A stretch of 22,020 nt of DNA, taken from the NCBI GenBank assembly GCA_964452355.1, contig CAYVKV010000014.1, positions 1 through 22,020 of the forward strand. The letters run 5' to 3'. The DNA comes from UBA1450 sp964452355 (GTDB taxonomy: Bacteria; Patescibacteriota; Microgenomatia; UBA1406; GWC2-37-13). Under the pieces are notes generated by a model. It saw nothing but the letters and a program-made list of their open reading frames with translations, had not been told where the DNA came from and searched no databases. The position numbers were made by a program, and so were the translations under genes. This document shows, in pieces, positions 1-7,348 of this stretch (the stretch's first letter is position 1; every line of letters starts with the position of its first letter).

Positions 1-423
1 TCAAATATGCCCGCTATCGGAGAACTGCTCTATGCATCAGTAGAAGAGAAAACTACCCTTAATGGCAAACCTACCCACGTATCTCAAATTCAAAAACTCG
101 AAGATAGTTTTGTCAATTTTAACCCTTCAAAATTTGATACACCCCGCTTTCTCAATATCGTAAAAACGGTTGATAAAAGGGTGACGAATATGAGAGGCCT
201 TGGAGATACTTATGGATATCATTTGGTTGCGACAGGAAGGTCTGAAGTCTTTTTTGAAATGGGACCAAAAGCATGGGATATTTCCGCATTTCAAATCATT
301 ATTAAGCAAGCGGGAGGAGCCTATTCTAACTTTGAAGGTGATGAGTACGCATTAGGAGAAACTTCTCTTGCGACCAATGGATTACTTCATGAAGAAATGC
401 TAAAAATCATAAAAAATTCGTAA
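1..423 (+). CDS. Inositol monophosphatase family protein, 3' part
   Basis: This is the C-terminal 140 residues of a protein whose start lies before the window; the frame is open from base 1. The segment PAIGELLYASVEEKTTLNGK matches the family stretch that follows the DGT metal site (a substrate-binding region with the NG turn). WDISAFQIIIKQAGG is the conserved W-D-x-[SA] motif, whose Asp binds the third metal and is followed by the GG that begins the last strand. The family is Mg-dependent and hydrolyses inositol phosphates, related sugar phosphates or 3'-phosphoadenosine phosphate; the substrate cannot be told from this half. The first metal-binding motif is outside the window. The gene ends convergently, 28 bp from the stop of the EamA gene. 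Confidence 0.85.
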   Translation, partial: SNMPAIGELLYASVEEKTTLNGKPTHVSQIQKLEDSFVNFNPSKFDTPRFLNIVKTVDKRVTNMRGLGDTYGYHLVATGRSEVFFEMGPKAWDISAFQIIIKQAGGAYSNFEGDEYALGETSLATNGLLHEEMLKIIKNS

Positions 424-451
424 TATTTGATGAGTATTGAGTTTAAACTTT

Positions 452-1300
452 CTACATCAATAAAATTACTCCAAACATCACAAGAAATGCGGCGATAAGT
501 TTACGAAATAAATTGGTTCTTTCTTTTAATACAATGACTGCCAACAATACGGTGATTATGACTTGAGCTTGACTGATGGGGGCAATCTGCGATGCTGGTC
601 CTTTTGTTAATGCAAAAACATATGCAATTCCCTGGACCGAGGTGAGTATCCCCAGTGGCAGCATTTTTTTGAGAAATGCTGGTTTTATAAAACCTCTCCA
701 TTGTCTTAAAGCCTTAGGGTAGATCAACAACAATATAAATCCTATCATAAAGTTACCAATAGCCATGTATGAAATTGGTTCAAAATGTTTGAGATTAAAT
801 ACATCGACAACAACTGCCAAGCCGTAAAAGAATGCCATTGCAAAGCAATATAAAATCCCTTTATTAAAAAAGTTGGTCCTTTTTTTAAAGTTTGCTATAA
901 GAAACATTGAGCCTAATATAATGATCGTGCCCATGACTTTTTGACCATTAAATGATTCATGTAAAAAGAGTATAGAGGCAAAGATAGTCACCAAAGCTCT
1001 TATTGAAGTGAGTATCGTGACTTCAGACGACTCAAGCAACTGCAATGCTTTAAAAAGAAATATCGTCCCAATTCCCCATAAAACTACCGCTAACATAAAA
1101 CCTATGAGATTTGCGTTCAAAGGAAGCGGTTGGAAGCCATGTAGTATTGCAAATACCAGATTGATGACTCCTAGTAACAAATGGAAAATAATGGCGTAAG
1201 AATAAGGATCGCTTTTATCATCCTTCATCAAGACTCTTTGCAAAATATTTGCGACAGAAACGATAAAGGCACTCAGTAGTGTAAGAAAAAACCAGCTCAT
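452..1300 (-). CDS. EamA (drug/metabolite transporter superfamily) permease
   Basis: A 282-aa, almost wholly hydrophobic protein with about ten predicted membrane helices in two five-helix halves, the usual size and layout of EamA/DMT permeases. The motifs FLFKALQLLESSEVTILTSI in the first half and ALTKGPASQIAPISQAQVII in the second are the paired end-of-helix signatures of the EamA repeat. Such proteins export or import small metabolites across the cytoplasmic membrane; the substrate is unknown. The ATG overlaps the stop of the upstream NIF3-like gene (ATGA), so the two are probably translationally coupled. No Shine-Dalgarno site is visible. Confidence 0.85.
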   Translation of the reverse strand: MSWFFLTLLSAFIVSVANILQRVLMKDDKSDPYSYAIIFHLLLGVINLVFAILHGFQPLPLNANLIGFMLAVVLWGIGTIFLFKALQLLESSEVTILTSIRALVTIFASILFLHESFNGQKVMGTIIILGSMFLIANFKKRTNFFNKGILYCFAMAFFYGLAVVVDVFNLKHFEPISYMAIGNFMIGFILLLIYPKALRQWRGFIKPAFLKKMLPLGILTSVQGIAYVFALTKGPASQIAPISQAQVIITVLLAVIVLKERTNLFRKLIAAFLVMFGVILLM

Positions 1301-1614
1301 ATAATATCAACAGAATAATACATAATGACCGGTTCTTCGTATGGATGCACGCTCTTTATCGCATCTATGACATTCTGTAAATCTTCATTTTTGCAAAAGG
1401 TTTCTATTTTCTCTTCAACAACTTCTTCGAGAACTCCGATATTCCCTTTTGCAGGGTTTGCACCATCTTGTGCTTTTCCTCTTCCAATGCCTTTTGTAGA
1501 AAATGATCCATAACAATAATTGCCCAGTTTCCCTGCTCCAGCCTTACCCATAGCGTCTCGCACTCTCTTAGCATCAGCTTCAGTGACACTTACGGTGATT
1601 TTGATATATGTTGA
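1297..1614 (-). CDS. NIF3/YqfO-like (CutA-fold) small domain protein, 5' end lost in gap
   Basis: The frame is open from the assembly gap (base 1614) to a TGA at 1297 and gives about 105 residues. It begins near the family's usual start (YIKITVSVTEADAKRVRDAM), followed by GKAGAGKLGNYCYGSFSTKG, a GANPAKG turn, an LEEVVEEKIE strand and the typical ending VHPYEEPVIMYYSVD. The HPYEEP motif and the G-rich first half define the small domain found inserted in NIF3/YqfO proteins and as a stand-alone protein. Its biochemical role is not established. A start at the internal GTG (1563) would remove the first beta strand, so the true start is most likely in or next to the gap. It is coupled to the EamA gene by an ATGA overlap. 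Confidence 0.75.
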   Translation of the reverse strand, partial: STYIKITVSVTEADAKRVRDAMGKAGAGKLGNYCYGSFSTKGIGRGKAQDGANPAKGNIGVLEEVVEEKIETFCKNEDLQNVIDAIKSVHPYEEPVIMYYSVDII

Positions 1615-1624
1615 NNNNNNNNNN
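1615..1624. other. Assembly gap of 10 N
   Basis: Ten undetermined bases, probably a scaffold gap of nominal length. The start of the NIF3-like gene and the end of the M48 peptidase gene fall in it, so the distance and order of the two sides are not certain. Confidence 0.95.
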
Positions 1625-2409
1625 CATTCGACATCTTGAATACTCTAAGCCTGTCGTAAATGAATGGATGGGTCAGAAAAAGTTTTGCAATCGGTGAAAT
1701 CGTTTTTCCGACCTTTACTCCATTTTCTTTTTCCCAATATTTCAATAATCGCTCAAGAAAGCGAGCAAATGCTGTTTTATCCCTCAGTAAATCATAGGCA
1801 TACTGATCAGCCATGCCTTCTCGCCACCTACTAATCGCCAAAACAATCGGCAGAAAAATAGCTGCGGTAAGAAAACAAAAGAAAAGTAAAACGACCAAAT
1901 GCGTTTGGATATATGAAAATAGGGCAACGTTTAGAATGCTACTGAATATGAGAATGGCTGAAACGATTGACGTGTAAAGAGTGATATCGCCATGTGCCTG
2001 ATGTCCAAGTTCATGCGCCATCACCGCCTCTATCTCGTCATACAGATGATTCTCGAGTACATTTGAGTGGTAAAAAAACAGATTTGCTCCTCGCAAAACC
2101 ACAGGTAAAAGCTTGTGATGATTTACTCTCAATCGAGTAAATTCCTTGCAATGTCATTTTTTGATTTTTCGTAAAAGAATATAATTTTTCCTCATACTTC
2201 CCTTTATATGGCTTTGATTTAAGTATTATGCGACACCATAGAGGCCCAAAATAAGAAATGGTAAATGTCATCCCAATAATAATCAATAATGCCCATGGAG
2301 TTCTAAAGTAATAGAAAAAGAACGTGCCCAAACTAATTAACATTGCTCCGACAAAATAAAGAACAAATACGCGAGCCAATCTAAAGTGTTTTTTGAAGAA
2401 TGTTTTCAT
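1625..2409 (-). pseudogene. M48 family zinc metalloprotease, frameshifted and cut by gap
   Basis: Two overlapping frames together make one HtpX/Ste24-like membrane peptidase of about 260 residues. The first (from ATG 2409) has two membrane helices and ends its family match at SKSSQAFTCGFARSKSVF. The second resumes at FYHSNVLENHLYDEIEAV and carries the HELGH zinc motif (HExxH) at about 2000-2015, two further membrane helices and the downstream ligand in WREGMADQYAYD, then THPFIYDRLRVFKM. The switch falls in a run of seven A (2072-2078, seven T in the gene). Removing one T restores SVFYHSNVLE. This may be a sequencing or assembly error or a true disruption. The extreme C-terminus is lost in the N gap. 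The family degrades misfolded membrane proteins. Confidence 0.8.
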
Positions 2410-2514
2410 GTAAAATAAATGTAAAGTCCAAAGTCAAAACCCCAGTTGATATTGGTCCCTTGGTTTGCTACAATTCAAGTATTCAGACGAAGAGGGATCC
2501 GAAAGGCTAAATAC

Positions 2515-3054
2515 CTAAGGAGCCCTTTTCTTTTTTATACCTATCTTACTTTTTACCCCTTCATTATCAAGATAATCAAAGTACTGCGAACCAAGTTTTT
2601 TATACAAAGAAGATGCAAATTTTTTATTTGGAAATAGTACTTTCTCGAGCCGATTTTCTTCTATGAGAAAATCAACCAGCAGTTTATAATCACCATCACC
2701 TGACACAAGAATAACTTTTTCAAAATCCTCTTTTTTGTACAATTTTTTCATTATTTGAAAGATTATGTCCGAATCTACATTTCCTTTCTTCTTTCCTATC
2801 ATCGCCGTATTATGTTCTCGAAATATCAGCACAAAACCAGCTTTTTGAATTTTTTCATATAATTCCTGATTCGCTTCCTGCACATATCCTAAGAAGTAAT
2901 AAGCATTCGATACATGGTATTTTTGCTCGAGATATATTCGAAAACGCTCTAGATTGATTTTCCATGGATTTTCTTCGAGCTTTGCAGTTCCCATATAGAG
3001 GTTTTGTCCATCTATAAATGCATAATTTTTGTTTTGATTTCTTTTCTTATCCAT
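2515..3054 (-). CDS. NYN domain (PIN-like) nuclease, LabA/DUF88 type
   Basis: A 179-aa protein with all the NYN landmarks: FIDGQN at residues 13-18 (first metal Asp), GNVDSDIIF at 91-99 (two Asp) and SGDGDYKLLV at 118-127 (SGDxD). These acidic residues form the metal site of the PIN-like fold, and members are generally ribonucleases. The C-terminal tail is Lys-rich (KSKIGIKKKRAP), which may help bind nucleic acid. The gene stands alone with its own -10 element 6 nt before the ATG. Its target RNA is unknown. Confidence 0.85.
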   Translation of the reverse strand: MDKKRNQNKNYAFIDGQNLYMGTAKLEENPWKINLERFRIYLEQKYHVSNAYYFLGYVQEANQELYEKIQKAGFVLIFREHNTAMIGKKKGNVDSDIIFQIMKKLYKKEDFEKVILVSGDGDYKLLVDFLIEENRLEKVLFPNKKFASSLYKKLGSQYFDYLDNEGVKSKIGIKKKRAP

Positions 3055-3060
3055 GTCTAT

Positions 3061-3066
3061 ATTCTA
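3061..3066 (-). promoter_or_regulatory. Leaderless-type -10 element of the NYN gene
   Basis: On the minus strand TAGAAT is followed by ATAGAC and then ATG (3054). The 6-nt gap puts the expected transcription start at or next to the start codon. No convincing -35 or Shine-Dalgarno is seen. Confidence 0.5.
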
Positions 3067-3182
3067 CTATTTATTTTGTTTGAGTTATTTAAGGATGGGT
3101 TCTAAATATTTTGTCAAATAACCCTACTGATATTTTCAACTCAATTTTTTTTGCTGAGGGCACTGGAATAGATTAGAGATTG

Positions 3183-3653
3183 CTATTGCGAGACTGAGTC
3201 ATAGATAGAGGAAGTCAAAGAAAATATCGGTAATACAAATGTCATGATCATTACTGCAACAAAAATAATGATCATTCCAACAATATATATTTCATTTTTA
3301 TGGCTTACTACAGGGGTCACTTTCAGCTTGCCATTTTGAGTTTTTGAAGATACATAATCCACGTCATTATCTTTTATTTTCTGTAATAGAAAATAAAACA
3401 TTACTCCCAAGAATACTGAAGTTATCGGAGCAATTTCGTAGATAAATGGAGTAGATCTGTCAAAGCCTTCATACAACTCTGAAAGTGATGTTTTTGTAAG
3501 AATCCACATCATAATTCCAACCGTAGACAAAGCAATTGAAACAACTTTATACATCAACTCTCGCTTTGAAAGTATCTTTTGCTTGATTTCTTTTTCCGAA
3601 GTATTGGCTGGAAAAATAAAGTATTGCTCACCTATTGGTACAGGGATTATCAT
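3183..3653 (-). CDS. Hypothetical membrane protein, about 3 TM
   Basis: A 156-aa protein that I do not recognise. The N-terminal 40 residues are soluble (MIIPVPIGEQYFIFPANTSE), followed by a helix near VVSIALSTVGIMMWIL, a second near IAPITSVFLGVMFYFLL, a polar stretch and a third near IYIVGMIIIFVAVMIMTF. The start is taken at ATG 3653 because TATAAT lies exactly 6 nt upstream; the longer reading from a TTG at 3671 would run through that -10 element. It stands alone between two copies of weak GGCACTGG-like sequences. Confidence 0.55.
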   Translation of the reverse strand: MIIPVPIGEQYFIFPANTSEKEIKQKILSKRELMYKVVSIALSTVGIMMWILTKTSLSELYEGFDRSTPFIYEIAPITSVFLGVMFYFLLQKIKDNDVDYVSSKTQNGKLKVTPVVSHKNEIYIVGMIIIFVAVMIMTFVLPIFSLTSSIYDSVSQ

Positions 3654-3659
3654 AACCTT

Positions 3660-3665
3660 ATTATA
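3660..3665 (-). promoter_or_regulatory. Leaderless-type -10 element
   Basis: TATAAT on the minus strand, then AAGGTT, then ATG (3653). This decides the start of the membrane protein gene in favour of 3653. Confidence 0.5.
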
Positions 3666-3788
3666 CCTCAAGTTTGTTATTCAAAATGATTTGAGAAAGA
3701 ATGTTAGAATAACTTGGAAAATAGTAGCAACGGGTACTGGAACTAGTTTAAAACTTTAATTTCTCTGATTGATGATATTTACATGAAT

Positions 3789-3794
3789 TATAAT
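3789..3794 (+). promoter_or_regulatory. -10 element of the 97-aa membrane protein gene
   Basis: TATAAT on the plus strand lies 8 nt before ATG 3803. The expected leader is therefore zero to two nucleotides. An ATG in another frame at 3795 closes after five sense codons. Confidence 0.45.
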
Positions 3795-3802
3795 ATGTCT
3801 AA

Positions 3803-4096
3803 ATGGACTTTATAAATCAACTTCCTAAAACGATTCAAATCCTTATTATTCTATCTCCTTTTTTTTCACTCATGATAATCCTGGGATATTTGTTGAAAAT
3901 TAGCTTTAGAAAAGCTAAAAAATATGCAATATTCTGGCTGGTGTTTTCAATAATTTTTGGAATATTTTATATCCATGGATTACTAAATGATCATTTATCG
4001 GATAAAAATTTATACAAGGGGTTGGCTATAGTTCTTGGATCTTTGAATACCTATATTTCAATGAAGGTAAGTAAAAAAACTAAAAAGAAAAAATAA
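3803..4096 (+). CDS. Hypothetical small membrane protein, 3 TM
   Basis: A 97-aa protein, unrecognised. There are three hydrophobic stretches (about residues 10-30, 42-56 and 70-86), positively charged loops and a C-terminal run KVSKKTKKKK, which suggests a cytoplasmic tail. Its 3' end overlaps the 3' end of the convergent signal-peptidase-like gene by 17 bp. It has its own -10 element and runs against the main direction of the region. Confidence 0.55.
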   Translation: MDFINQLPKTIQILIILSPFFSLMIILGYLLKISFRKAKKYAIFWLVFSIIFGIFYIHGLLNDHLSDKNLYKGLAIVLGSLNTYISMKVSKKTKKKK

Positions 4097-4523
4097 TCTT
4101 TCCTTGTACGGCACTGATTGGGACTAAGCCATGAATAGTTATCCGATTATCTCCTTTTTGATATACAAAACCTGAAGGGACTTCAACTTTTTCATCAACA
4201 TTTTGATGCAACTCAGGAAAATCTACTAACTCGTCATTAGTAGTTACAATTCCATCACTTATTATCACCATATCTCTTTCTGTTGCAATAATACGATGTG
4301 TCCATACTCCCTTCTCAAAAATTCCTTCTATGGGTTTAAAAAGTACAATATCATTTCTTTTTGGTGAAGAACGTAAATATTGGAGTTTATTTACAAAAAT
4401 AATATGGCCTTTTTTGAAGGTTGGCTCCATTGAAGAAGTTTGTACTCGATAGTAAGGAAAAAATGTTTTTATGAAAAGAAAGGCGATTAAAAAAAAGCCC
4501 ACTATTTTCAATACTTTTTTCAC
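4080..4523 (-). CDS. S26 family signal-peptidase-like protein with Ser-His residues
   Basis: A 147-aa protein with one N-terminal membrane anchor (residues 6-20), then SSMEPTFKKGH with the presumed catalytic Ser31 in the S-M-x-P signature. The KRNDIVLF strand and GDNR (124-127) with PISAVQGKI are also family landmarks. In bacterial signal peptidase I the general base is Lys in a -KR- motif. Here the aligned stretch is WTHRIIATERD, with His76 in the Lys place, as in SipW, archaeal and ER enzymes. The usual DSR segment after GDN is missing. The start is GTG at 4523, chosen because TAGAAT lies 6 nt upstream. The substrate is unknown; it probably acts on the outer face of the membrane. Confidence 0.75.
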   Translation of the reverse strand: MKKVLKIVGFFLIAFLFIKTFFPYYRVQTSSMEPTFKKGHIIFVNKLQYLRSSPKRNDIVLFKPIEGIFEKGVWTHRIIATERDMVIISDGIVTTNDELVDFPELHQNVDEKVEVPSGFVYQKGDNRITIHGLVPISAVQGKIIFSF

Positions 4524-4529
4524 AATTCA

Positions 4530-4535
4530 ATTCTA
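4530..4535 (-). promoter_or_regulatory. Leaderless-type -10 element, GTG start
   Basis: TAGAAT, then TGAATT, then GTG (4523) on the minus strand. The same 6-nt spacing as in the neighbouring genes supports the GTG start. Confidence 0.5.
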
Positions 4536-4640
4536 CATTAGATTCCCAGAGGAAGGGTCCGAGTATATTTTCAGGAAAATACGAAGCAGAGATGTGCCGA
4601 TACTTTCTCTACAAGCTGTATTTATTTCTCCAACTGTGAT

Positions 4641-4656
4641 GCTGGCACTGGTTGAC
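4641..4656 (+). repeat. GCTGGCACTGGTTGAC repeat, copy at 4641
   Basis: Identical over 16 bases to the copy rebuilt across the insertion sequence (7266-7275 plus 8603-8608), and one base different from 9121-9136. Similarity to the 9121 copy continues with AT and GAACTTTT downstream. A long-range inverted repeat, ACTTTTGA (4666-4673) with TCAAAAGT (4710-4717), follows. Confidence 0.6.
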
Positions 4657-4760
4657 GATTTCCGAACTTTTGAATGGACGAAAGCTATAACTTATCCAGA
4701 ATTAACTTATCAAAAGTCTAACCACTTCCTTCAATAAAAATCTGAATGATTTAAATCTGT

Positions 4761-6962
4761 TTATATGTCGGTCGGAAATAACTCAAAATTTGATACATTC
4801 CTTACTTTTACTAATTTGCTCTCATCATCACTGAGTACAGGCAATGTTTTTTCATCAAAATAAAATTCATTAACAGTTACTTTATGTGTTCTTACTTCAT
4901 TCATCGCTTCTGAGTCGGTGGCTATACTCAAGCTAGGATTTATTGATATTATTTTTAACCTTGGTTTTTTATACCTCTGAGTAACTAAAAAAAATCCAAT
5001 AATTGCTTTAGTCTCTATGTGATTTCTTATAGATTGTAGTCCTGCCAATTGTGGTAAATCTGAAGATAATCCTACGTATTCGATTTTTTTCCAGTCTAAA
5101 TAATCTTTAATTAATTTATGGACGCTCTCCCTAATCAAGTCTATTTGATGAAGTTTTAAAGATTCAACTATTTTTTTAATTTCCTCCTGGCTTTTAGGGT
5201 GTTTTGCAGGATATTTCTTTAAATCGTTAACAAGAGTTGATGTTCGAGTGTAAAGATCATCGGAAAAATTAGTTCTTTCGTTTAGATTATTGATCAATGA
5301 CTGATTAACTGAGTTATTCCTTGGGCTCCCAAAGGCTTTTGCAAAAAATCTATCAATGTTCAGCAGAAAGTTATTAAATTTATCTACTGCTTCAAATAAC
5401 TCTATTTCAAATTCAAATGGTGCACTCAATTTTACTAAACTTTGGCCTGGGAATAAGGTAGGTTTGTAATAGTAATATTTCCTGCCTTCTCTATCAATTT
5501 CCTCTCTTTCATAAATTCCAACTATATGAAGATATTTCGCTACATCAGCTTTTAATTGAAGCTGTGTAATATTTTCTGTCTCAAAATCAGTTGGTGCAAA
5601 TTCTTTAGGAATTTCAAACAGGTTCTCACTATTAGCCACATCATAAGCCTTTTCTATCAGGTCATCATTTTTTGTTAAATCTGATTGTGAGGAATATAAA
5701 TAACGACCCTCTTGTAGCAGTGCACTTATAACTGTCTGCTTATTAACTATTTGTTCCTTTAATACATTGCTATTCCAATCAATGACCGGTGATTCTCCTC
5801 TGAAATTGACTATTAAATCTCTTATAGTATCTTGAATACTATAATAATCCATTCGAGATTTGTAGATAATATAATCTATCAACTTCTCTCGATCTTTCAA
5901 CATTGTTGATTCGATAACTTTTTCTAAATATTCCCTCATATCACTTACTGATGGTCTTGTTAGAAATATTCTTTGTGTAAAAAGTGTTGATCTTGCATCA
6001 TCATTTCTATTTTTTCTTGCGGTTTCAGCTAATCTATAAGCTCCAATATCTCCTATGAATAGGAATAGTGCATCAGCATGATTAAATAATCCTTTAAATT
6101 TCTTAACCACATCGAGAACTTGATCAGGCAATTCACTCAATTTGTCTAATTCATCTATTACAAAGACTATTTTGAAGCCTGATTTCGTAGCTAACTTTAA
6201 AAGCTCTTTTAGCTCATATTCCAAATTACCTATATTGGCATCTCTTAAGTAAATCGATTTAGCAATAGATAATGTATCTTTTTCATTTGTAGATGTTGTT
6301 ACGGTTTTTTTAGATTTCTTTAATCCAAAATCCAGTTGAAGTATTATAGTAATTAATGTAAATATAACTATTAGTAGATATAGTAACCATGTAGGCGGGT
6401 TATATTTAGTCAATAAAACAATTAAAGGTAGTAATGCAGGTGTAATACTTTTTTTAAGAGTATCAATTACTTTTTTTAAATCAAAAGTTAAATTTAAAAC
6501 TGAAATAAATGATGTTTCGGATGTCTCCATGATCTTAACTCCATCTTTCTTCTCATTACTATATTCTTCATGAAATTTTTTAGCTGTTGATTGAAAATAT
6601 AATCTAGCTGAGAGTGATTTTATATTCTTAAAAATTGGACTATCCGTTTCATTAAAAGTAGTATAGGTACGTGTAATAAGACTTTTTAAAAGTTCGTCCT
6701 TCTCATTTGTTGCAAACTGACTTGCATTTATAACTACCGGAATAAAATTCCTATTTACTTCTTTGGCTTTTTGCATGCTCTTATACATCAAATCAGTCTT
6801 ACCTGTACCTCTTGGGGCACCAACCAATACTGAGCCTGAAGTTTTGTGTAGGATTATATTCTTAATTATTTCTATTTCTTTAGCTCTTCCACTGAAGTAT
6901 GGAGAAGGATTATAGTTTCCTGTTGGTAAATTATCCCAGTCTTTTTTAAGCAAAAATTCCAC
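4761..6962 (-). CDS. Membrane-inserted P-loop NTPase, KAP-like AAA ATPase
   Basis: A 733-aa protein. An N-terminal P-loop domain begins with YFSGRAKEIE. Walker A is GAPRGTGKT (residues 48-56), Walker B is FVIDELDK (267-274), and LFIGD (301-305) is a sensor-like strand. A pair of membrane helices (about 172-187 and 191-209) is inserted between Walker A and Walker B, the layout typical of KAP NTPases. A likely arginine-finger and lid region follows (ARSTLFTQRIFLTRPS). The last 330 residues are unrecognised. KAP-type and related STAND/AAA NTPases often act in phage exclusion or at the membrane, so a defence role is possible but only inferred. The start is GTG at 6962 with TATAAT 6 nt upstream. 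A 73-aa gene lies 41 bp upstream. Confidence 0.65.
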   Translation of the reverse strand: MEFLLKKDWDNLPTGNYNPSPYFSGRAKEIEIIKNIILHKTSGSVLVGAPRGTGKTDLMYKSMQKAKEVNRNFIPVVINASQFATNEKDELLKSLITRTYTTFNETDSPIFKNIKSLSARLYFQSTAKKFHEEYSNEKKDGVKIMETSETSFISVLNLTFDLKKVIDTLKKSITPALLPLIVLLTKYNPPTWLLYLLIVIFTLITIILQLDFGLKKSKKTVTTSTNEKDTLSIAKSIYLRDANIGNLEYELKELLKLATKSGFKIVFVIDELDKLSELPDQVLDVVKKFKGLFNHADALFLFIGDIGAYRLAETARKNRNDDARSTLFTQRIFLTRPSVSDMREYLEKVIESTMLKDREKLIDYIIYKSRMDYYSIQDTIRDLIVNFRGESPVIDWNSNVLKEQIVNKQTVISALLQEGRYLYSSQSDLTKNDDLIEKAYDVANSENLFEIPKEFAPTDFETENITQLQLKADVAKYLHIVGIYEREEIDREGRKYYYYKPTLFPGQSLVKLSAPFEFEIELFEAVDKFNNFLLNIDRFFAKAFGSPRNNSVNQSLINNLNERTNFSDDLYTRTSTLVNDLKKYPAKHPKSQEEIKKIVESLKLHQIDLIRESVHKLIKDYLDWKKIEYVGLSSDLPQLAGLQSIRNHIETKAIIGFFLVTQRYKKPRLKIISINPSLSIATDSEAMNEVRTHKVTVNEFYFDEKTLPVLSDDESKLVKVRNVSNFELFPTDI

Positions 6963-6968
6963 GCCCCG

Positions 6969-6997
6969 ATTATAGTACTAAACTTAGTTTTTAACAA
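6969..6997 (-). promoter_or_regulatory. Promoter of the P-loop NTPase gene
   Basis: Minus strand: TTGTTA (6992-6997), 17-bp spacer, TATAAT (6969-6974), then CGGGGC and GTG. This is the best -35/-10 pair among the leaderless genes here, and it implies that the NTPase gene can be transcribed apart from the 73-aa gene. Confidence 0.55.
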
Positions 6998-7003
6998 CTA
7001 TTT

Positions 7004-7225
7004 TTATTTTGAATTTGATGTATTCTGTGAATCTTTAGTGGGTTCTGGTTCTACAGGTCTAAGTAGACTTGGATCAAAATCATCGTGTGTGGCAGTCCCA
7101 TAATTATACATGTCAATAATTGAGACCCTGTCTGCCATGAATACTAGGTCTTTGTCCGTCATGGCCCAATAATCTTTGTAAGGCAATATACTTCTGAGTT
7201 TGGTGAATATGTATCTACGATTCAT
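7004..7225 (-). CDS. Hypothetical 73-aa protein upstream of NTPase
   Basis: Unrecognised. The first 50 residues are mixed and possibly folded (MNRRYIFTKLRSILPYKDYW, then an aromatic and acidic stretch). The tail is Pro-, Glu-, Ser- and Asn-rich (RPVEPEPTKDSQNTSNSK) and looks disordered. TATACT lies exactly 6 nt before the ATG. Its place just upstream of the NTPase gene on the same strand suggests a functional pair, but each has its own -10 element. Confidence 0.5.
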   Translation of the reverse strand: MNRRYIFTKLRSILPYKDYWAMTDKDLVFMADRVSIIDMYNYGTATHDDFDPSLLRPVEPEPTKDSQNTSNSK

Positions 7226-7231
7226 ATCGAA

Positions 7232-7237
7232 AGTATA
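7232..7237 (-). promoter_or_regulatory. Leaderless-type -10 element of the 73-aa gene
   Basis: TATACT, then TTCGAT, then ATG (7225) on the minus strand. Confidence 0.45.
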
Positions 7238-7275
7238 TCAAAGAGCGAACGAAGTGAGTCGAATGGCTGGCACTG

Positions 7276-7348
7276 CGAGTTGCAAGGTGAAAAGTGTTAC
7301 CCAAGGATAGGTAAGCTCGAGTACGTTGCTAGGTTTGAGACTGTTACC
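7276..7348 (+). repeat. Left end of the IS with two transposase-type repeats
   Basis: Two direct copies of the unit TTGCTAGGT-N6/7-TGTTACC: the outer at 7280-7301 (TTGCAAGGT, 6-nt spacer) and the inner at 7326-7348 (7-nt spacer). Their starts are 46 bp apart. The transposase stop codon (TAA, 7297-7299) lies inside the outer unit. Confidence 0.7.

Noticed and set aside
1404..1589. Minus-strand frame starting MSLKLMLREC
   Set aside because: It is the NIF3-like gene in another frame; the HPYEEP frame is the conserved one.
2480..2505. Similarity between CAGACGAAGAGGGATCCG (about 2483) and CAGAGGAAGGGTCCGAG (about 4549)
   Set aside because: It is short, gapped and weak; it could be chance and I could not extend it.
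3654..3671. TTG start at 3671 extending the 3183-3653 gene by 6 residues
   Set aside because: It would translate through the TATAAT element; ATG 3653 fits the regional promoter geometry.
4629..4657. CTCCAAC...GTTGACG around the 4641 repeat read as an integron attC
   Set aside because: The cores deviate from RYYYAAC and GTTRRRY, the span is too short for attC, and the other copies of the motif do not fold this way.
4471..4737. Plus-strand 88-codon frame
   Set aside because: It starts inside the antisense of the signal-peptidase-like gene and has no family match; the intergenic part is not protein-like.
7242..7260. GAGCGAACGAAGTGAGTC upstream of the 73-aa gene
   Set aside because: It looks like a common short imperfect palindrome; it occurs once here and I cannot tie it to a function.
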